Assembly: GCA_005787345.1 (NCBI GenBank)
Contig: SYBH01000148.1
Coordinates: 22,147-86,146, forward strand
DNA length: 64,000 bases
DNA from: Actinomycetota bacterium
Lineage (GTDB): Bacteria > Actinomycetota > Acidimicrobiia > Acidimicrobiales > Acidimicrobilacustridaceae
Direction: 5' to 3'
The position numbers and the translations under genes were made by a program. A model generated the notes under the pieces. It was not told where the DNA came from. It did not search any database and saw only the letters and a list, made by a program, of their open reading frames with translations. Shown piece after piece: positions 52,877-61,124 of this stretch. Each line of letters begins with the position of its first letter. Position 1 is the first letter of the stretch.

Positions 52877-53907
52877 AGTTTTCACTCTCGCTTCCGCTCC
52901 TCAAGGACTTCACATCGCCTGACCCATTCCGTGAGACCTTTGATCTCGCGCGCATCGCAGAAGAGTCAGGTTTCGACACCGTCACCATTGGGCACCATCA
53001 CTTCATGCCCGGAAATCTGAGCGATCCGCTCACGTTCCTCGCCGCAGTTGCGGCACGGACATCAACCGTGCGAGTCGGAACCGGAATTTTCCAGCTCCCA
53101 ATTCACAATCCAGTGCGCGTTGCGGAACAGGTCGCAACCATTGATCAGATCTCTGGTGGTCGAGTCACACTTGGGGTGGGCATGGGTTGGTGGCCTCTCG
53201 AATACGAGGTTCATGGTTCGAATTTCAAAGAACGCGGCGCACGCATGGAAGAAGCACTCACGATCATGCGTCTTGTGTGGCAGAACGAAAACACGGCTTT
53301 TGACGGCCGTTTCCATTCGTTCCCCGAACTCACTGTGCATCCGCGGCCGCTGCAATCGCCCAACCCGCCCCTTTGGGTTGCTGGTGTCGCACCTGCTGCG
53401 GTTGACCGTGCTGCGCGCCTTGGCGATGCATGGATCTGCGGGCCCGTGCAATCACTTGCTGCAGCCCTTCACTGTCTCGACATCTATCGACCGGCGTGCG
53501 CTGCACTCAACAAGCCCGCCGATTGGGTTCTTCGTCGCTACGCATGGGTGGGTGAGAGCGATGAACAGGTCCGCACTGAAGTTCTCCCTGTCTACGTTGA
53601 TGGGCTCATGATTCATTGGCGGGAGTCGGCCGAGGAACAGGAAGAGAAGGAACTCTTCGCTCGCATCGATGCCGGAGAAACCATCACTGCCGAGGACATT
53701 GCCGCCGACCGCCTTTTGTGGGGCGACCCAGAACGCGTTATCGGGCAGATCCGCAGTTACGAGGCAGCCACGCAATGCGATCACGTCCACACCGCCTTCG
53801 GCGCCGGATTGCCGGCCGATACCGGGCAAGCCTCGTTAGGGAGCTTCGAAGACATCGCTGCGATGATTCGCCTGTTCGGGCGTGAAGTCATTCCTGCTTT
53901 CGAATGA
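52873..53907 (+). CDS. LLM class flavin-dependent oxidoreductase
   Basis: This 344-residue luciferase-like protein has the barrel motifs E-E-S-G-F-D-T-V, I-G-H-H-H-F, L-T-F-L-A-A-V-A-A-R-T, I-S-G-G-R-V-T-L-G-V-G-M-G-W and H-P-R-P-L-Q. GTG 52873 overlaps the upstream SDR stop by 4 bases. It is longer than the two LLM proteins at the left of the window and differs in the barrel end, so it is a separate subfamily. The coenzyme could be FMN or F420. It ends the three-gene acyl-CoA unit. Confidence 0.9.
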   Translation: MKFSLSLPLLKDFTSPDPFRETFDLARIAEESGFDTVTIGHHHFMPGNLSDPLTFLAAVAARTSTVRVGTGIFQLPIHNPVRVAEQVATIDQISGGRVTLGVGMGWWPLEYEVHGSNFKERGARMEEALTIMRLVWQNENTAFDGRFHSFPELTVHPRPLQSPNPPLWVAGVAPAAVDRAARLGDAWICGPVQSLAAALHCLDIYRPACAALNKPADWVLRRYAWVGESDEQVRTEVLPVYVDGLMIHWRESAEEQEEKELFARIDAGETITAEDIAADRLLWGDPERVIGQIRSYEAATQCDHVHTAFGAGLPADTGQASLGSFEDIAAMIRLFGREVIPAFE

Positions 53908-53957
53908 ACATTCTTTGACCTAAAGTTTCGTCGGTCACCTGACAAGAAAAGGACACC

Positions 53958-54794
53958 ATGAAGACTCAGTTCTCCCCGAAGCACGCTCTCGGTGCCGTCG
54001 TTGTAGCTGCGGCGCTCCTCTTGGGCGCATGCGGTAGCTCCAGCAGCGACTCGGCGAAGTCCGATGCAAGCACCACCACTGCAGCGCCCAAGACCCTCAA
54101 AATCGTCGTGACCAACGACGATGGCTACGACTCAGATGGCCTCAACGCAATCACCGAAGCACTGCGCGCCCAGCCCAATGTCGAGGTCACTGTTGTTGCT
54201 CCCGCCACACAACAAAGCGGAAAGGGCGGCACCGTCACTGGCGGAACGCTGAGCGCCACCGATCTCAAGACCAAGGGTGGCTACCCCGTCAAGGCCGTTG
54301 CTGGAACGCCAGCTGATGCCATGATTTGGGCGATTGAACAAAAGGGTATCGATTTCACACCCGATTTTGTTGTCTCCGGAATTAACGCCGGCGCCAACCT
54401 CGGGCCCGTTGTTGACATTTCAGGAACGGTTGGAGCCGCTCGCGCCGCAGTGCAGCGAAAAATTCCGGCGATGGCAACGAGCAATGGCGCGATCGCAGGA
54501 CCGTTTGCATTTACCGAATCAGCCAAGATCGTTATTGAATGGTTCACGAAGAACCGCGACGCAATCGCAAACGGAACCATCGACAAAACCCAGGTGTTCA
54601 ACCTGAACATCCCGACCTGCGCAACCGGTGCAGTTCGAGGAGAAGTTGTCGTTCCCATCTCGACCACTGACAATTCCTTCTTGACCAAACAGCCCGACTG
54701 CCTGTCGACCGTTGCCGCGCCGAACAACGATGTCGGTGCATACATGGTTGGATTCGCAGCGCTGTCGATGCTGAACGCCCGACCAGCCGCGTAA
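53958..54794 (+). CDS. Exported SurE-like nucleotidase lipoprotein
   Basis: This 278-residue protein has a signal peptide with a canonical lipobox (L-G-A-C, Cys25), a Ser/Asp/Thr-rich linker (~26-45), and then a SurE fold: V-V-T-N-D-D-G-Y-D-S-D-G-L-N-A (metal-binding D-D), V-V-A-P-A-T-Q-Q-S-G (serine metal ligand), and S-G-I-N-A-G-A-N-L-G. SurE is normally a cytosolic 5'/3'-nucleotidase and phosphatase. Here it would act outside the membrane, perhaps to recover phosphate or nucleosides. AAAGGA lies 5 bases before the ATG. It has a small insert near the C-terminus with C-A-T-G and D-C-L-S, two cysteines that could form a disulfide. Confidence 0.9.
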   Translation: MKTQFSPKHALGAVVVAAALLLGACGSSSSDSAKSDASTTTAAPKTLKIVVTNDDGYDSDGLNAITEALRAQPNVEVTVVAPATQQSGKGGTVTGGTLSATDLKTKGGYPVKAVAGTPADAMIWAIEQKGIDFTPDFVVSGINAGANLGPVVDISGTVGAARAAVQRKIPAMATSNGAIAGPFAFTESAKIVIEWFTKNRDAIANGTIDKTQVFNLNIPTCATGAVRGEVVVPISTTDNSFLTKQPDCLSTVAAPNNDVGAYMVGFAALSMLNARPAA

Positions 54795-54818
54795 TTCACT
54801 CCGGCGTAATTCACTGCT

Positions 54819-54859
54819 GATTGCTATCGCGCTCTGATCTTCAGAGCGCGATAGCAATC
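54819..54859. terminator. 19-bp perfect hairpin between surE and rsmI
   Basis: Arms of 19 bases (54819-54837 and 54841-54859) are perfectly complementary around a 3-base loop (TCT). The right arm is the last codons and TGA stop of rsmI on the minus strand, so the symmetry extends into coding sequence. It lies in the convergent gap after surE. No T run is seen. It should act on both transcripts. Confidence 0.75.
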
Positions 54860-55680
54860 TCGTACACGCGGTTACGAGCAACCGCAAAGAGTTCCGCCAC
54901 TTCCGCGGCGGCGTCTTTCTTCGAAAGGCCCCGACCAAGCGCGAGTTCGACCGCCTCTCGAATCTCCACCTCAGTAGGTTCTGCTGCAGGCGGAGCACCA
55001 TCGAGCACCAATACATATTCTCCGCGTGGATCGATCTCGGCGCATCTCTCAATCGCCCCAGAAACGGTGCCACGCCAGATTTCTTCATGGAGTTTGGTCA
55101 ATTCACGCGCAAGCACGATGCGACGTTCGCCACCGCACACATCGGCAAGATCATTGAGGGTCTTTTCAAGCCGATGCGGGGCCTCGAATAAAATCGCCGT
55201 TCGATGCTCTTCTGAAAGTTCCCGAAGTCGCAGCGCCCGCCCCGATCCTTTTCGAGGGAGAAATCCCTCGAAAACGAATCGCGAGGTTGTGAGACCACTC
55301 GCAACCAGTGCATGAACTAGCGCCGATGGGCCAGGAACCACTTCGACGGTTACACCCTCTGCAATTGCTTGCGCCACCAAGTACTCGCCTGGGTCGGAAA
55401 CGCCTGGCATCCCTGCGTCACTCACCAAGACCACAACATCGCCGCGCTGCACATGCCCGATAACTCGTTCTGCAGCATCACCCTCGGTGTGTTCGTTCAC
55501 GACGATGTAGGTCGGCGACGCAATCCCAAAGTGTGACAACAAACGACCGGTGCGGCGCGTGTCCTCACACGCAACCACTGCTGCCTGGCTAAGTGTTTCA
55601 AGCGCTCTTGGCGAGAGATCTCCAAGATTGCCTATGGGGGTTCCAACGAGAACCAAGCGACCAGACATTGACGAACTCAT
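54841..55680 (-). CDS. rsmI: 16S rRNA (cytidine1402-2'-O)-methyltransferase
   Basis: This protein of about 279 residues is a class III SAM methyltransferase: L-V-G-T-P-I-G-N-L-G-D-L-S-P-R-A-L, C-E-D-T-R-R-T, V-S-D-A-G-M-P-G-V-S-D-P-G, and the V-P-G-P-S-A motif typical of tetrapyrrole-methylase-fold RsmI. It methylates C1402 of 16S rRNA. ATG 55680 overlaps the DUF192 stop by 4 bases. In M. tuberculosis rsmI (Rv1003) lies close to metG (Rv1007c); here about 7 kb of lipid genes separate them. Confidence 0.96.
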   Translation of the reverse strand: MSSSMSGRLVLVGTPIGNLGDLSPRALETLSQAAVVACEDTRRTGRLLSHFGIASPTYIVVNEHTEGDAAERVIGHVQRGDVVVLVSDAGMPGVSDPGEYLVAQAIAEGVTVEVVPGPSALVHALVASGLTTSRFVFEGFLPRKGSGRALRLRELSEEHRTAILFEAPHRLEKTLNDLADVCGGERRIVLARELTKLHEEIWRGTVSGAIERCAEIDPRGEYVLVLDGAPPAAEPTEVEIREAVELALGRGLSKKDAAAEVAELFAVARNRVYEIAIAL

Positions 55681-56024
55681 CGAACCTCCAGTCGGTCGCC
55701 CTTGACAACACCCCAACGGGCGAGTGCGCCAGCTTCGGTTTCAATGACAGAGCGCGAGTGCATAATGAACGCTCCGAGACGACGCGGCTTCATTGTCGTG
55801 AGTCGAAGAACCACACCGTCACTGTCGAGATGGGCGACATCGATTGAGAACCTCATGCCAAGCGTGTGCACAGATTTGGCTCGCGTGAGGAGCAGTGCCC
55901 CTTCGATGCCGTCTCGACCAAGTAATCCCCGCCGACGATCGCGTCGGGTTGCTGCGATCTCAAGCGTGGCAAGGACGCGTCCATCGAGAACCAACCAATT
56001 GCCCGAAGATTCACTCGACGACAT
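55677..56024 (-). CDS. DUF192 domain protein
   Basis: This 115-residue protein is a DUF192 domain (L-A-T-L-E-I-A, R-R-D-R-R-R-G-L-L-G-R-D, T-L-G-M-R-F-S-I-D-V-A, and a closing G-D-R-L-E-V-R). The function is unknown. Many family members are exported, but this one has no signal peptide and should be cytosolic. It lies between ychF (20 bases upstream) and rsmI (4-base overlap), suggesting co-transcription. Confidence 0.88.
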   Translation of the reverse strand: MSSSESSGNWLVLDGRVLATLEIAATRRDRRRGLLGRDGIEGALLLTRAKSVHTLGMRFSIDVAHLDSDGVVLRLTTMKPRRLGAFIMHSRSVIETEAGALARWGVVKGDRLEVR

Positions 56025-56043
56025 ATCGCCGATGCTACGAGCC

Positions 56044-57120
56044 TCAGACGTTGAAGCGGAACTCCATCACGTCACCATCGGCAGGTTGGTACTCCTTGCC
56101 TTCAACTCGGAGAATCCCCGCATCGCGAGCTTTCGACCAGGCCCCGACCTCGAGCAGCTCATCCCAATGGATGACTTCGGCCCGAATGAACCCGCGCTCA
56201 AAATCGGTGTGGATGACACCTGCGCACTGAGGGGCCTTGTAGCCAGCACGGAACGTCCATGCCCGTGATTCTTTCTCGCCGGTGGTGAAGTAGGTGCGGA
56301 GCCCGAGCATTCGGTAGGCGGCGTGAAGGAACCTCGGCAACGCTCCTTCACCAAGCCCGAGTCCTTCGAGCATCTCAACCCGTTCATCGGCGTCGAGCAT
56401 TGCTGCTTCCGCTTCAAGCTGAACACACATGCCGATGACTTCGCCGTGACCACCGAATTCTTCGATCACGGGTGCGGTCTTTTCATCGATACGGTCAAGG
56501 TCGCTCTCGCTGACATTGACGATTGCGAGCACTGGCTTATTGGTCAGCAGGAAATAGCTCTTGATGAGATCGCGAGATTCCGCATCGAGATCGCTGCGGT
56601 AGAGCGGTGTGCCTTCCGAAAGGATCTCGAGCGCTTTACCGAGAGCTTCAACCTCATCGGCAATGAATCGATCCTGCTTGGCTGCTTTGCGACGCTTCTC
56701 GATTTGGTTCTCGACAGTTTCGAGATCGGCAAGTGCAAGTTCGATTTCAACGATGCGGAGATGTTCCAACGGATCCGAAGGGCCGGGAACGTCATCGTCT
56801 TCGAACGCGCGCAGCACAAAAACAATTGCGTCAGATTCGCGGATGTTGGCGAGGAACTTATTGCCGAGGCCTTCCCCGGTACTGGCCCCTTCGACGAGGC
56901 CACCAATGTCGACGAACTGCACGCTGGCAGGGATGACCGACTTGGCATTGCTCATGATCGCGAGCTTCTCCAAACGATGATCAGGCACCTTGGCCACACC
57001 AACGTTGGGATCCTTCGTGGCGAAGGCGTAGGGCGCAGCGAGAGCGCCGCCTCCGGCGAGAGCGTTGTAGAGCGAGGACTTGCCTGCGTTTGGCAGACCG
57101 ACAAAACCGAACTTTTCCAT
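56044..57120 (-). CDS. ychF: Redox-regulated ATPase YchF (OLA1 family GTPase fold)
   Basis: This 358-residue protein has the YchF order: G-L-P-N-A-G-K-S-S-L-Y (P-loop), D-I-G-G-L-V-E-G-A-S-T-G-E-G-L-G (switch II), N-V-S-E-S-D in place of a classic N-K-X-D, and a C-terminal TGS domain with F-R-A-G-Y-K-A-P-Q-C-A-G-V-I-H-T-D-F. It prefers ATP and associates with ribosomes under stress. It starts the minus-strand run ychF-DUF192-rsmI and is divergent from the bL37 gene. Confidence 0.97.
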   Translation of the reverse strand: MEKFGFVGLPNAGKSSLYNALAGGGALAAPYAFATKDPNVGVAKVPDHRLEKLAIMSNAKSVIPASVQFVDIGGLVEGASTGEGLGNKFLANIRESDAIVFVLRAFEDDDVPGPSDPLEHLRIVEIELALADLETVENQIEKRRKAAKQDRFIADEVEALGKALEILSEGTPLYRSDLDAESRDLIKSYFLLTNKPVLAIVNVSESDLDRIDEKTAPVIEEFGGHGEVIGMCVQLEAEAAMLDADERVEMLEGLGLGEGALPRFLHAAYRMLGLRTYFTTGEKESRAWTFRAGYKAPQCAGVIHTDFERGFIRAEVIHWDELLEVGAWSKARDAGILRVEGKEYQPADGDVMEFRFNV

Positions 57121-57220
57121 GAGGGGCGCAGGCTACATGGCCCCCACCATCAGACTTCGATGACAAACCCTGGCCAACCACCCCACTGCCAACGGCACTA
57201 TCGCAATCCCTGGCATGCAA

Positions 57221-57250
57221 TTGGTCCCCACGCGGCCTTGGGCCTAAGAT
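57221..57250 (+). promoter_or_regulatory. Candidate promoter of the bL37-like gene
   Basis: TTGGTC at 57221-57226 and TAAGAT at 57245-57250 are separated by 18 bases. The -10 box ends 9 bases before ATG 57260, so the transcript should have almost no leader. No ribosome site precedes the ATG. This supports expression of the tiny gene that follows. Confidence 0.5.
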
Positions 57251-57259
57251 TTCGCCCCT

Positions 57260-57346
57260 ATGTCAAAGAAAACCAACAAGCGCCGCACGAACGCCCGTCG
57301 CAAGCCAGCAAACCACGGCACCAAGCCCAACGCCGGTCGCGGCTGA
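57260..57346 (+). CDS. Ribosomal protein bL37-like mini-protein
   Basis: This 28-residue basic peptide reads [10 protein letters not shown] at the start and contains [12 protein letters not shown] near the end. The K-X-A-N-H-G-X-X-P-N block is that of actinobacterial bL37, a small protein seen on the 50S subunit of mycobacteria. It has a promoter-like sequence just upstream. The match is to a short motif, so the identification depends on the shared block and size. queF follows 34 bases after the stop. Confidence 0.8.
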   Translation: MSKKTNKRRTNARRKPANHGTKPNAGRG

Positions 57347-57380
57347 TTCAGCCTCCTGCCGTCGCCTCGCGCCTTTTCTC

Positions 57381-57731
57381 GTGCTTAGCCAACCATCAAA
57401 GGAACTCGTCACTGTCCCGAACCCTGAAAAGGGTCGCGATTACGAGATCCTCTGCGAGACCGATGAGTTGACATGCCTCTGTCCCGTTACCGGTCAGCCG
57501 GATTTCGCGACTGTTCGCATCACCTATGTGCCTAACGAATTTCTCGTTGAGCTCAAAAGCCTCAAGATGTACATCTGGTCCTATCGTGACCAAGGTGCCT
57601 TCCACGAGGCCGTCACGAACACCATCCTCGATGATCTCGTGCAGGCGCTTTCGCCGCGACGAATGACCGTCGAAACGGTGTGGAAAGTTCGCGGTGGCAT
57701 CCTCACCACCGTCACTGCGTCGCACCCGTAG
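57381..57731 (+). CDS. queF: preQ1 synthase QueF (NADPH-dependent 7-cyano-7-deazaguanine reductase)
   Basis: This 116-residue protein is a unimodular (type I) Que[13 protein letters not shown] with the nucleophile Cys34 and the proton donor Asp41, S-L-K-M-Y-I-W-S-Y, and G-A-F-H-E substrate contacts. It reduces preQ0 to preQ1 in queuosine synthesis. GTG 57381 is the start that keeps the full fold. No queC, queD, queE or tgt lies in the window, so preQ0 may come from genes elsewhere or from salvage. Gene spacing allows co-transcription with bL37. Confidence 0.94.
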   Translation: MLSQPSKELVTVPNPEKGRDYEILCETDELTCLCPVTGQPDFATVRITYVPNEFLVELKSLKMYIWSYRDQGAFHEAVTNTILDDLVQALSPRRMTVETVWKVRGGILTTVTASHP

Positions 57732-57786
57732 CCCACGTCGTCGCGTCAGCGACTTCCACGAACGAGGGAGTACGAGGCAGCAACCG

Positions 57787-58920
57787 TTATTCCGCTCCTG
57801 GCATCTCGGGTGGAATCTCGGTGCGCTCAACAACACTTGCCGGCGGCCCTTGTCCCGGAGGTGGAGTGACTTTGCCTGCCGAAATGTCGACAAGTTTTCC
57901 GATTCGGTCGATAACGGCCCACGTGAGGCGGTCGCCACCCACAGTTGAAAGATGCACGTTGTCTCTCTGGCGCACGCCGCGCACCACACCATCAGCGTTG
58001 GGCAAATTGGCGACAAACTGGAAGTCCGAATCGGTGAAGAACGGCCACGTGTCGAAGTACTGAATCCACGGACGCGACTGTGCTTCTGTCCAGTAGATGT
58101 AACTCAACTCATCCATACCCTTCGTCTTTGTCCCAGGGCCCATCGGCGGAGGCCCACACCAGATCGTTATTCGATCATTGGTTGGCGACTTCAAGAGATC
58201 CATCGTGGCGGAAACTCGCCGTCGATATTCCGCCAACCACGGTTCGGAAAAGCGCTCGAGAACTTTGTTATTGGCATCGAGCATGTTCTGGCCGTCGTTC
58301 GCACCAAACATGATGACGAGAATCGCTGGATTCGCTGGGAGAACGTTCTTCACCAAGTGCTCAGGCCAGTTGAAGTAATCGGGACGAGCCAGCCCCGTGG
58401 AGACACGAAAGTCCAGCGTTGGCGTGAAGATGCCCGTCGACTGCGTTATCCGCTGAAACGAGGTGCCGAAGGTCTGTGTAATGGAGTCGCCACCAACCCA
58501 GATCTTCATCGGTTCTGCAGGAGTAGGAGCAACAAGTTCTGGGACTTTGTTCGCTTCAGCCGCTGCGGCCGCACTTTCTGCCTCGGCCTGCTGGCGCAAG
58601 AGTTCCTCAACATCGATCTCGCTGCTTTGGTTTTTGCCGATCGCATCATCGATCGCGTTACGGAAGAAATTTATCTGGAATGTGTCGGTCACTGAAGCGA
58701 CTGTCCTGGCGATTCCATTACGCCAGCTATCACCCTTGGCGTTGCTCTTACGCAATGTCGCATCCGCATTGAGGAGTCCTGCGAGACAAAGTGCCACCAG
58801 AATCACAACCAGGATCATGCCTGCCGACATCGTTCCTTCCTTACGAGGGCGGAGTGGTTCAAAAAGCTTTCGCCAATTGACTCGTGGCCCTCGACTTGAC
58901 GGCTTTTGTTGCTGGCTCAT
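57787..58920 (-). CDS. SGNH-hydrolase-like (DUF459-type) membrane-anchored protein
   Basis: This protein of about 377 residues has a basic cytoplasmic N-terminus, one membrane helix near residues 33-50 (I-L-V-V-I-L-V-A-L-C), an Ala/Glu-rich helical stretch, and an outside SGNH domain: W-V-G-G-D-S-I-T-Q-T (nucleophile block), I-M-F-G-A-N-D (block III), and R-D-N-V-H-L-S with the catalytic Asp/His. A Pro-rich tail ends it. It follows the MBOAT gene by 13 bases. Together they resemble acyl-transfer systems (AlgI/AlgJ, PatA/PatB) that O-acylate exported polysaccharides. Confidence 0.86.
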   Translation of the reverse strand: MSQQQKPSSRGPRVNWRKLFEPLRPRKEGTMSAGMILVVILVALCLAGLLNADATLRKSNAKGDSWRNGIARTVASVTDTFQINFFRNAIDDAIGKNQSSEIDVEELLRQQAEAESAAAAAEANKVPELVAPTPAEPMKIWVGGDSITQTFGTSFQRITQSTGIFTPTLDFRVSTGLARPDYFNWPEHLVKNVLPANPAILVIMFGANDGQNMLDANNKVLERFSEPWLAEYRRRVSATMDLLKSPTNDRITIWCGPPPMGPGTKTKGMDELSYIYWTEAQSRPWIQYFDTWPFFTDSDFQFVANLPNADGVVRGVRQRDNVHLSTVGGDRLTWAVIDRIGKLVDISAGKVTPPPGQGPPASVVERTEIPPEMPGAE

Positions 58921-58933
58921 CGCGGGCCCTCCA

Positions 58934-60370
58934 TCAGAATTGGAAGTAGATGAATGGCGCGATCCCCTCGGGACCAAGCGCATCGATTAGGACAAGACCG
59001 GCAGCAAGTGCAGCGATTTGCAGCGCGGGTGCCCAGGTCGCAAACCACACTTCAGCTTTCTGAGGGACACGAGGCGGCACGAACTGTGAGGCAACACTCG
59101 CCACGATGACGACGACAAGAAGCAAGCTAACGCCGGCACTAGAACCACCTGAAGCGAACAGGCGGCCGAGAAGCGTGAATGCGCCATCAATTGACTGGGC
59201 TCGGAAGAACACCCATGCCAGACACACCACGTTGAAGACCAAGAACCACTGCATCGATTTCACAAGAAGCGGAGGCAGACCAAGTTCATGGCCTTTCCAT
59301 TTGGCCCGAACAATGCGTTCCGCCACGAGATAACCGCCATGAATTGCGCCCCAAGCAACAAAAGTCCAGTTCGCTCCATGCCACAATCCGCCGATGATCA
59401 TGACGAGGAACAAGTTCCTGTACATCATGGCTTTCGAACCCCGGTTTCCACCGAGCGGGATGTAGAGATAGTCACGCAACCAACGCGACAACGTCATGTG
59501 CCAACGGTTCCAGAAGTCCTGCAACGAGAGGGCGATATAGGGAGAATCGAAGTTCTGCGGGAACCTGATCCCGAGGAGCAACGCGATTCCGATTGCGATG
59601 TCGGTATAACCACTGAAATCCGAGTAGATCTGGATCGCATAGGCATAAATCGCCAAAAGAACAGCGAGCGAGCCATAACCATCTGGATTGGCAAAGACTG
59701 GATCGACGATCTGAGTCGCCAAGAAGCTCGAAACCACAACCTTCTTGAACATGCCCCGGAAAATCAGCATGAAGGCTTCGCCCGACCTCACATAGCGGGG
59801 ATCAGGTTGTTCCTCGAGCTGAGGGGCAAATTCACTCGCCCGCACGATCGGTCCGGCAACGAGATGAGCAAAAAACGAGAGGTAGACCCCGAAGTCAAGA
59901 AAATTGAGGGGCTTGCGCCACTCCCCTCGTCCGATATCGATCACATAACTGATTGCCTGGAAGGTGAAGAACGAAATTCCGATCGGTAAAATGATGTTGA
60001 GAAGTGGAGTATCGACAGAGATTCCAATCGACCGCATTCTTTCGGTGATTGTCGAGAGAAAGAAGTCGACATATTTGAAATAACCGAGAATGCCGAGATT
60101 GGCGATGACGGCAATTCGCACGACCCATCGACTCGCGTTGGTCCGCTCTCCTTCTGGAGTGAGGGCGCGGAATACCGCCCATCCAAAAAACCAGTTCATA
60201 CCAATGCTCAAGAAGAGCAGCATCAGATAGTTCCAGTCCCACCACCCGTAGAAGACAAAACTTGCGGCGAGGATGAACCAGCGCCATGCGATCTTGTGGG
60301 GTCGGAGCAGCCAACTCACGGTGAAGACCACCAAGAAGAAAACCGCGAAATCGATGGTGGGGAAAAGCAT
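58934..60370 (-). CDS. MBOAT family O-acyltransferase (AlgI-like)
   Basis: This 478-residue integral membrane protein has about a dozen helices and the MBOAT features: L-P-I-G-I-S-F-F-T-F, the D-F-W-N-R-W-H-M-T-L-S-R-W block, Y-I-P-L-G-G-N-R-G, and the catalytic histidine in G-G-L-W-H-G-A-N-W. It should move acetyl groups across the membrane for O-acetylation of a polysaccharide. ATG 60370 is used because the first hydrophobic strand starts there; a longer frame goes to 60475. The downstream SGNH protein is the likely outside partner. Confidence 0.94.
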   Translation of the reverse strand: MLFPTIDFAVFFLVVFTVSWLLRPHKIAWRWFILAASFVFYGWWDWNYLMLLFLSIGMNWFFGWAVFRALTPEGERTNASRWVVRIAVIANLGILGYFKYVDFFLSTITERMRSIGISVDTPLLNIILPIGISFFTFQAISYVIDIGRGEWRKPLNFLDFGVYLSFFAHLVAGPIVRASEFAPQLEEQPDPRYVRSGEAFMLIFRGMFKKVVVSSFLATQIVDPVFANPDGYGSLAVLLAIYAYAIQIYSDFSGYTDIAIGIALLLGIRFPQNFDSPYIALSLQDFWNRWHMTLSRWLRDYLYIPLGGNRGSKAMMYRNLFLVMIIGGLWHGANWTFVAWGAIHGGYLVAERIVRAKWKGHELGLPPLLVKSMQWFLVFNVVCLAWVFFRAQSIDGAFTLLGRLFASGGSSAGVSLLLVVVIVASVASQFVPPRVPQKAEVWFATWAPALQIAALAAGLVLIDALGPEGIAPFIYFQF

Positions 60371-60506
60371 GGAGAAGTTTCCCAGTTGGACGGAGAAGCG
60401 AACTGATGAGCGGCCCCTCTCATCAAGAAAGACCAGTGCCGAAACTACCGCAGTGCCCTTGGAGTTTTCGGGCATACGCGCTCCCTGAGACCGATAGGGT
60501 CACGCC

Positions 60507-61109
60507 GTGCTTGATCACGTGTTTACCGATGCCATCGGAGCGCTTCGCGATGCCTTCGAAGGGGCGATGCTTGAACGGCAGGCCTTCGAAGAACGATTCA
60601 ACATGGACATGCTGCTGGGCGATATGACATGGGAAACCACTTACGGGCTCCCGGGCGAGGGCGTTCCACCCCGAGTCCAAGCCGACCTCACTCTCACATG
60701 GCCTACCTGGGCGCAGACTGCCTATCGGTCTTGGTACATCGGGGAAACCCTCGACGAAGCTCCCCGAATCGATATTGAACTCGTCCTTCGCGTTCAGCGT
60801 CTCTCGGCCGCACCCGATCCCGCAACGCTGATCGCAGCGCTACCCGACCTCAGCCCTCCGATAGGCAACGACCGTCTTGAACGATCAGGCCCAACTGTCG
60901 AGACGATTTTTGCAACGACATTTGATCAACCCGAGTACGCGATTGAAGTCAGCTATGAAGGCAGTTACGAGGTTGACGAAGAAACGCTGGCCGACGGCGC
61001 TCGCCTCGATGACAACGTTGGCGCTATGGGCGGTTGGATTTCCGCAATCCTCGTGAAGGTCGGAGATCTCCCTTGGGATTTCCTCCCTCCGATTGAACAA
61101 CCGGCCTAG
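60507..61109 (+). CDS. Hypothetical protein
   Basis: This 200-residue protein is acidic and I do not recognise its family. It has a helical start (residues ~1-35), then many short beta-like stretches (L-T-L-T-W-P-T-W-A, R-I-D-I-E-L-V-L-R-V-Q-R-L, A-I-E-V-S-Y-E-G-S-Y-E-V) with regular hydrophobic pattern. It has no signal peptide. GTG 60507 is the first start. It is divergent from the MBOAT gene and converges with the enoyl-CoA hydratase. Codon use is like its neighbours, so a real gene is likely. Confidence 0.72.
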   Translation: MLDHVFTDAIGALRDAFEGAMLERQAFEERFNMDMLLGDMTWETTYGLPGEGVPPRVQADLTLTWPTWAQTAYRSWYIGETLDEAPRIDIELVLRVQRLSAAPDPATLIAALPDLSPPIGNDRLERSGPTVETIFATTFDQPEYAIEVSYEGSYEVDEETLADGARLDDNVGAMGGWISAILVKVGDLPWDFLPPIEQPA

Positions 61110-61124
61110 TTCAGTCAGCCTCAC

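Noticed and set aside
56323..57471. 382-codon plus-strand frame opposite ychF
   Set aside because: ychF is a complete, conserved gene; the opposite frame has no family motif and runs through the bL37 gene and the start of queF.
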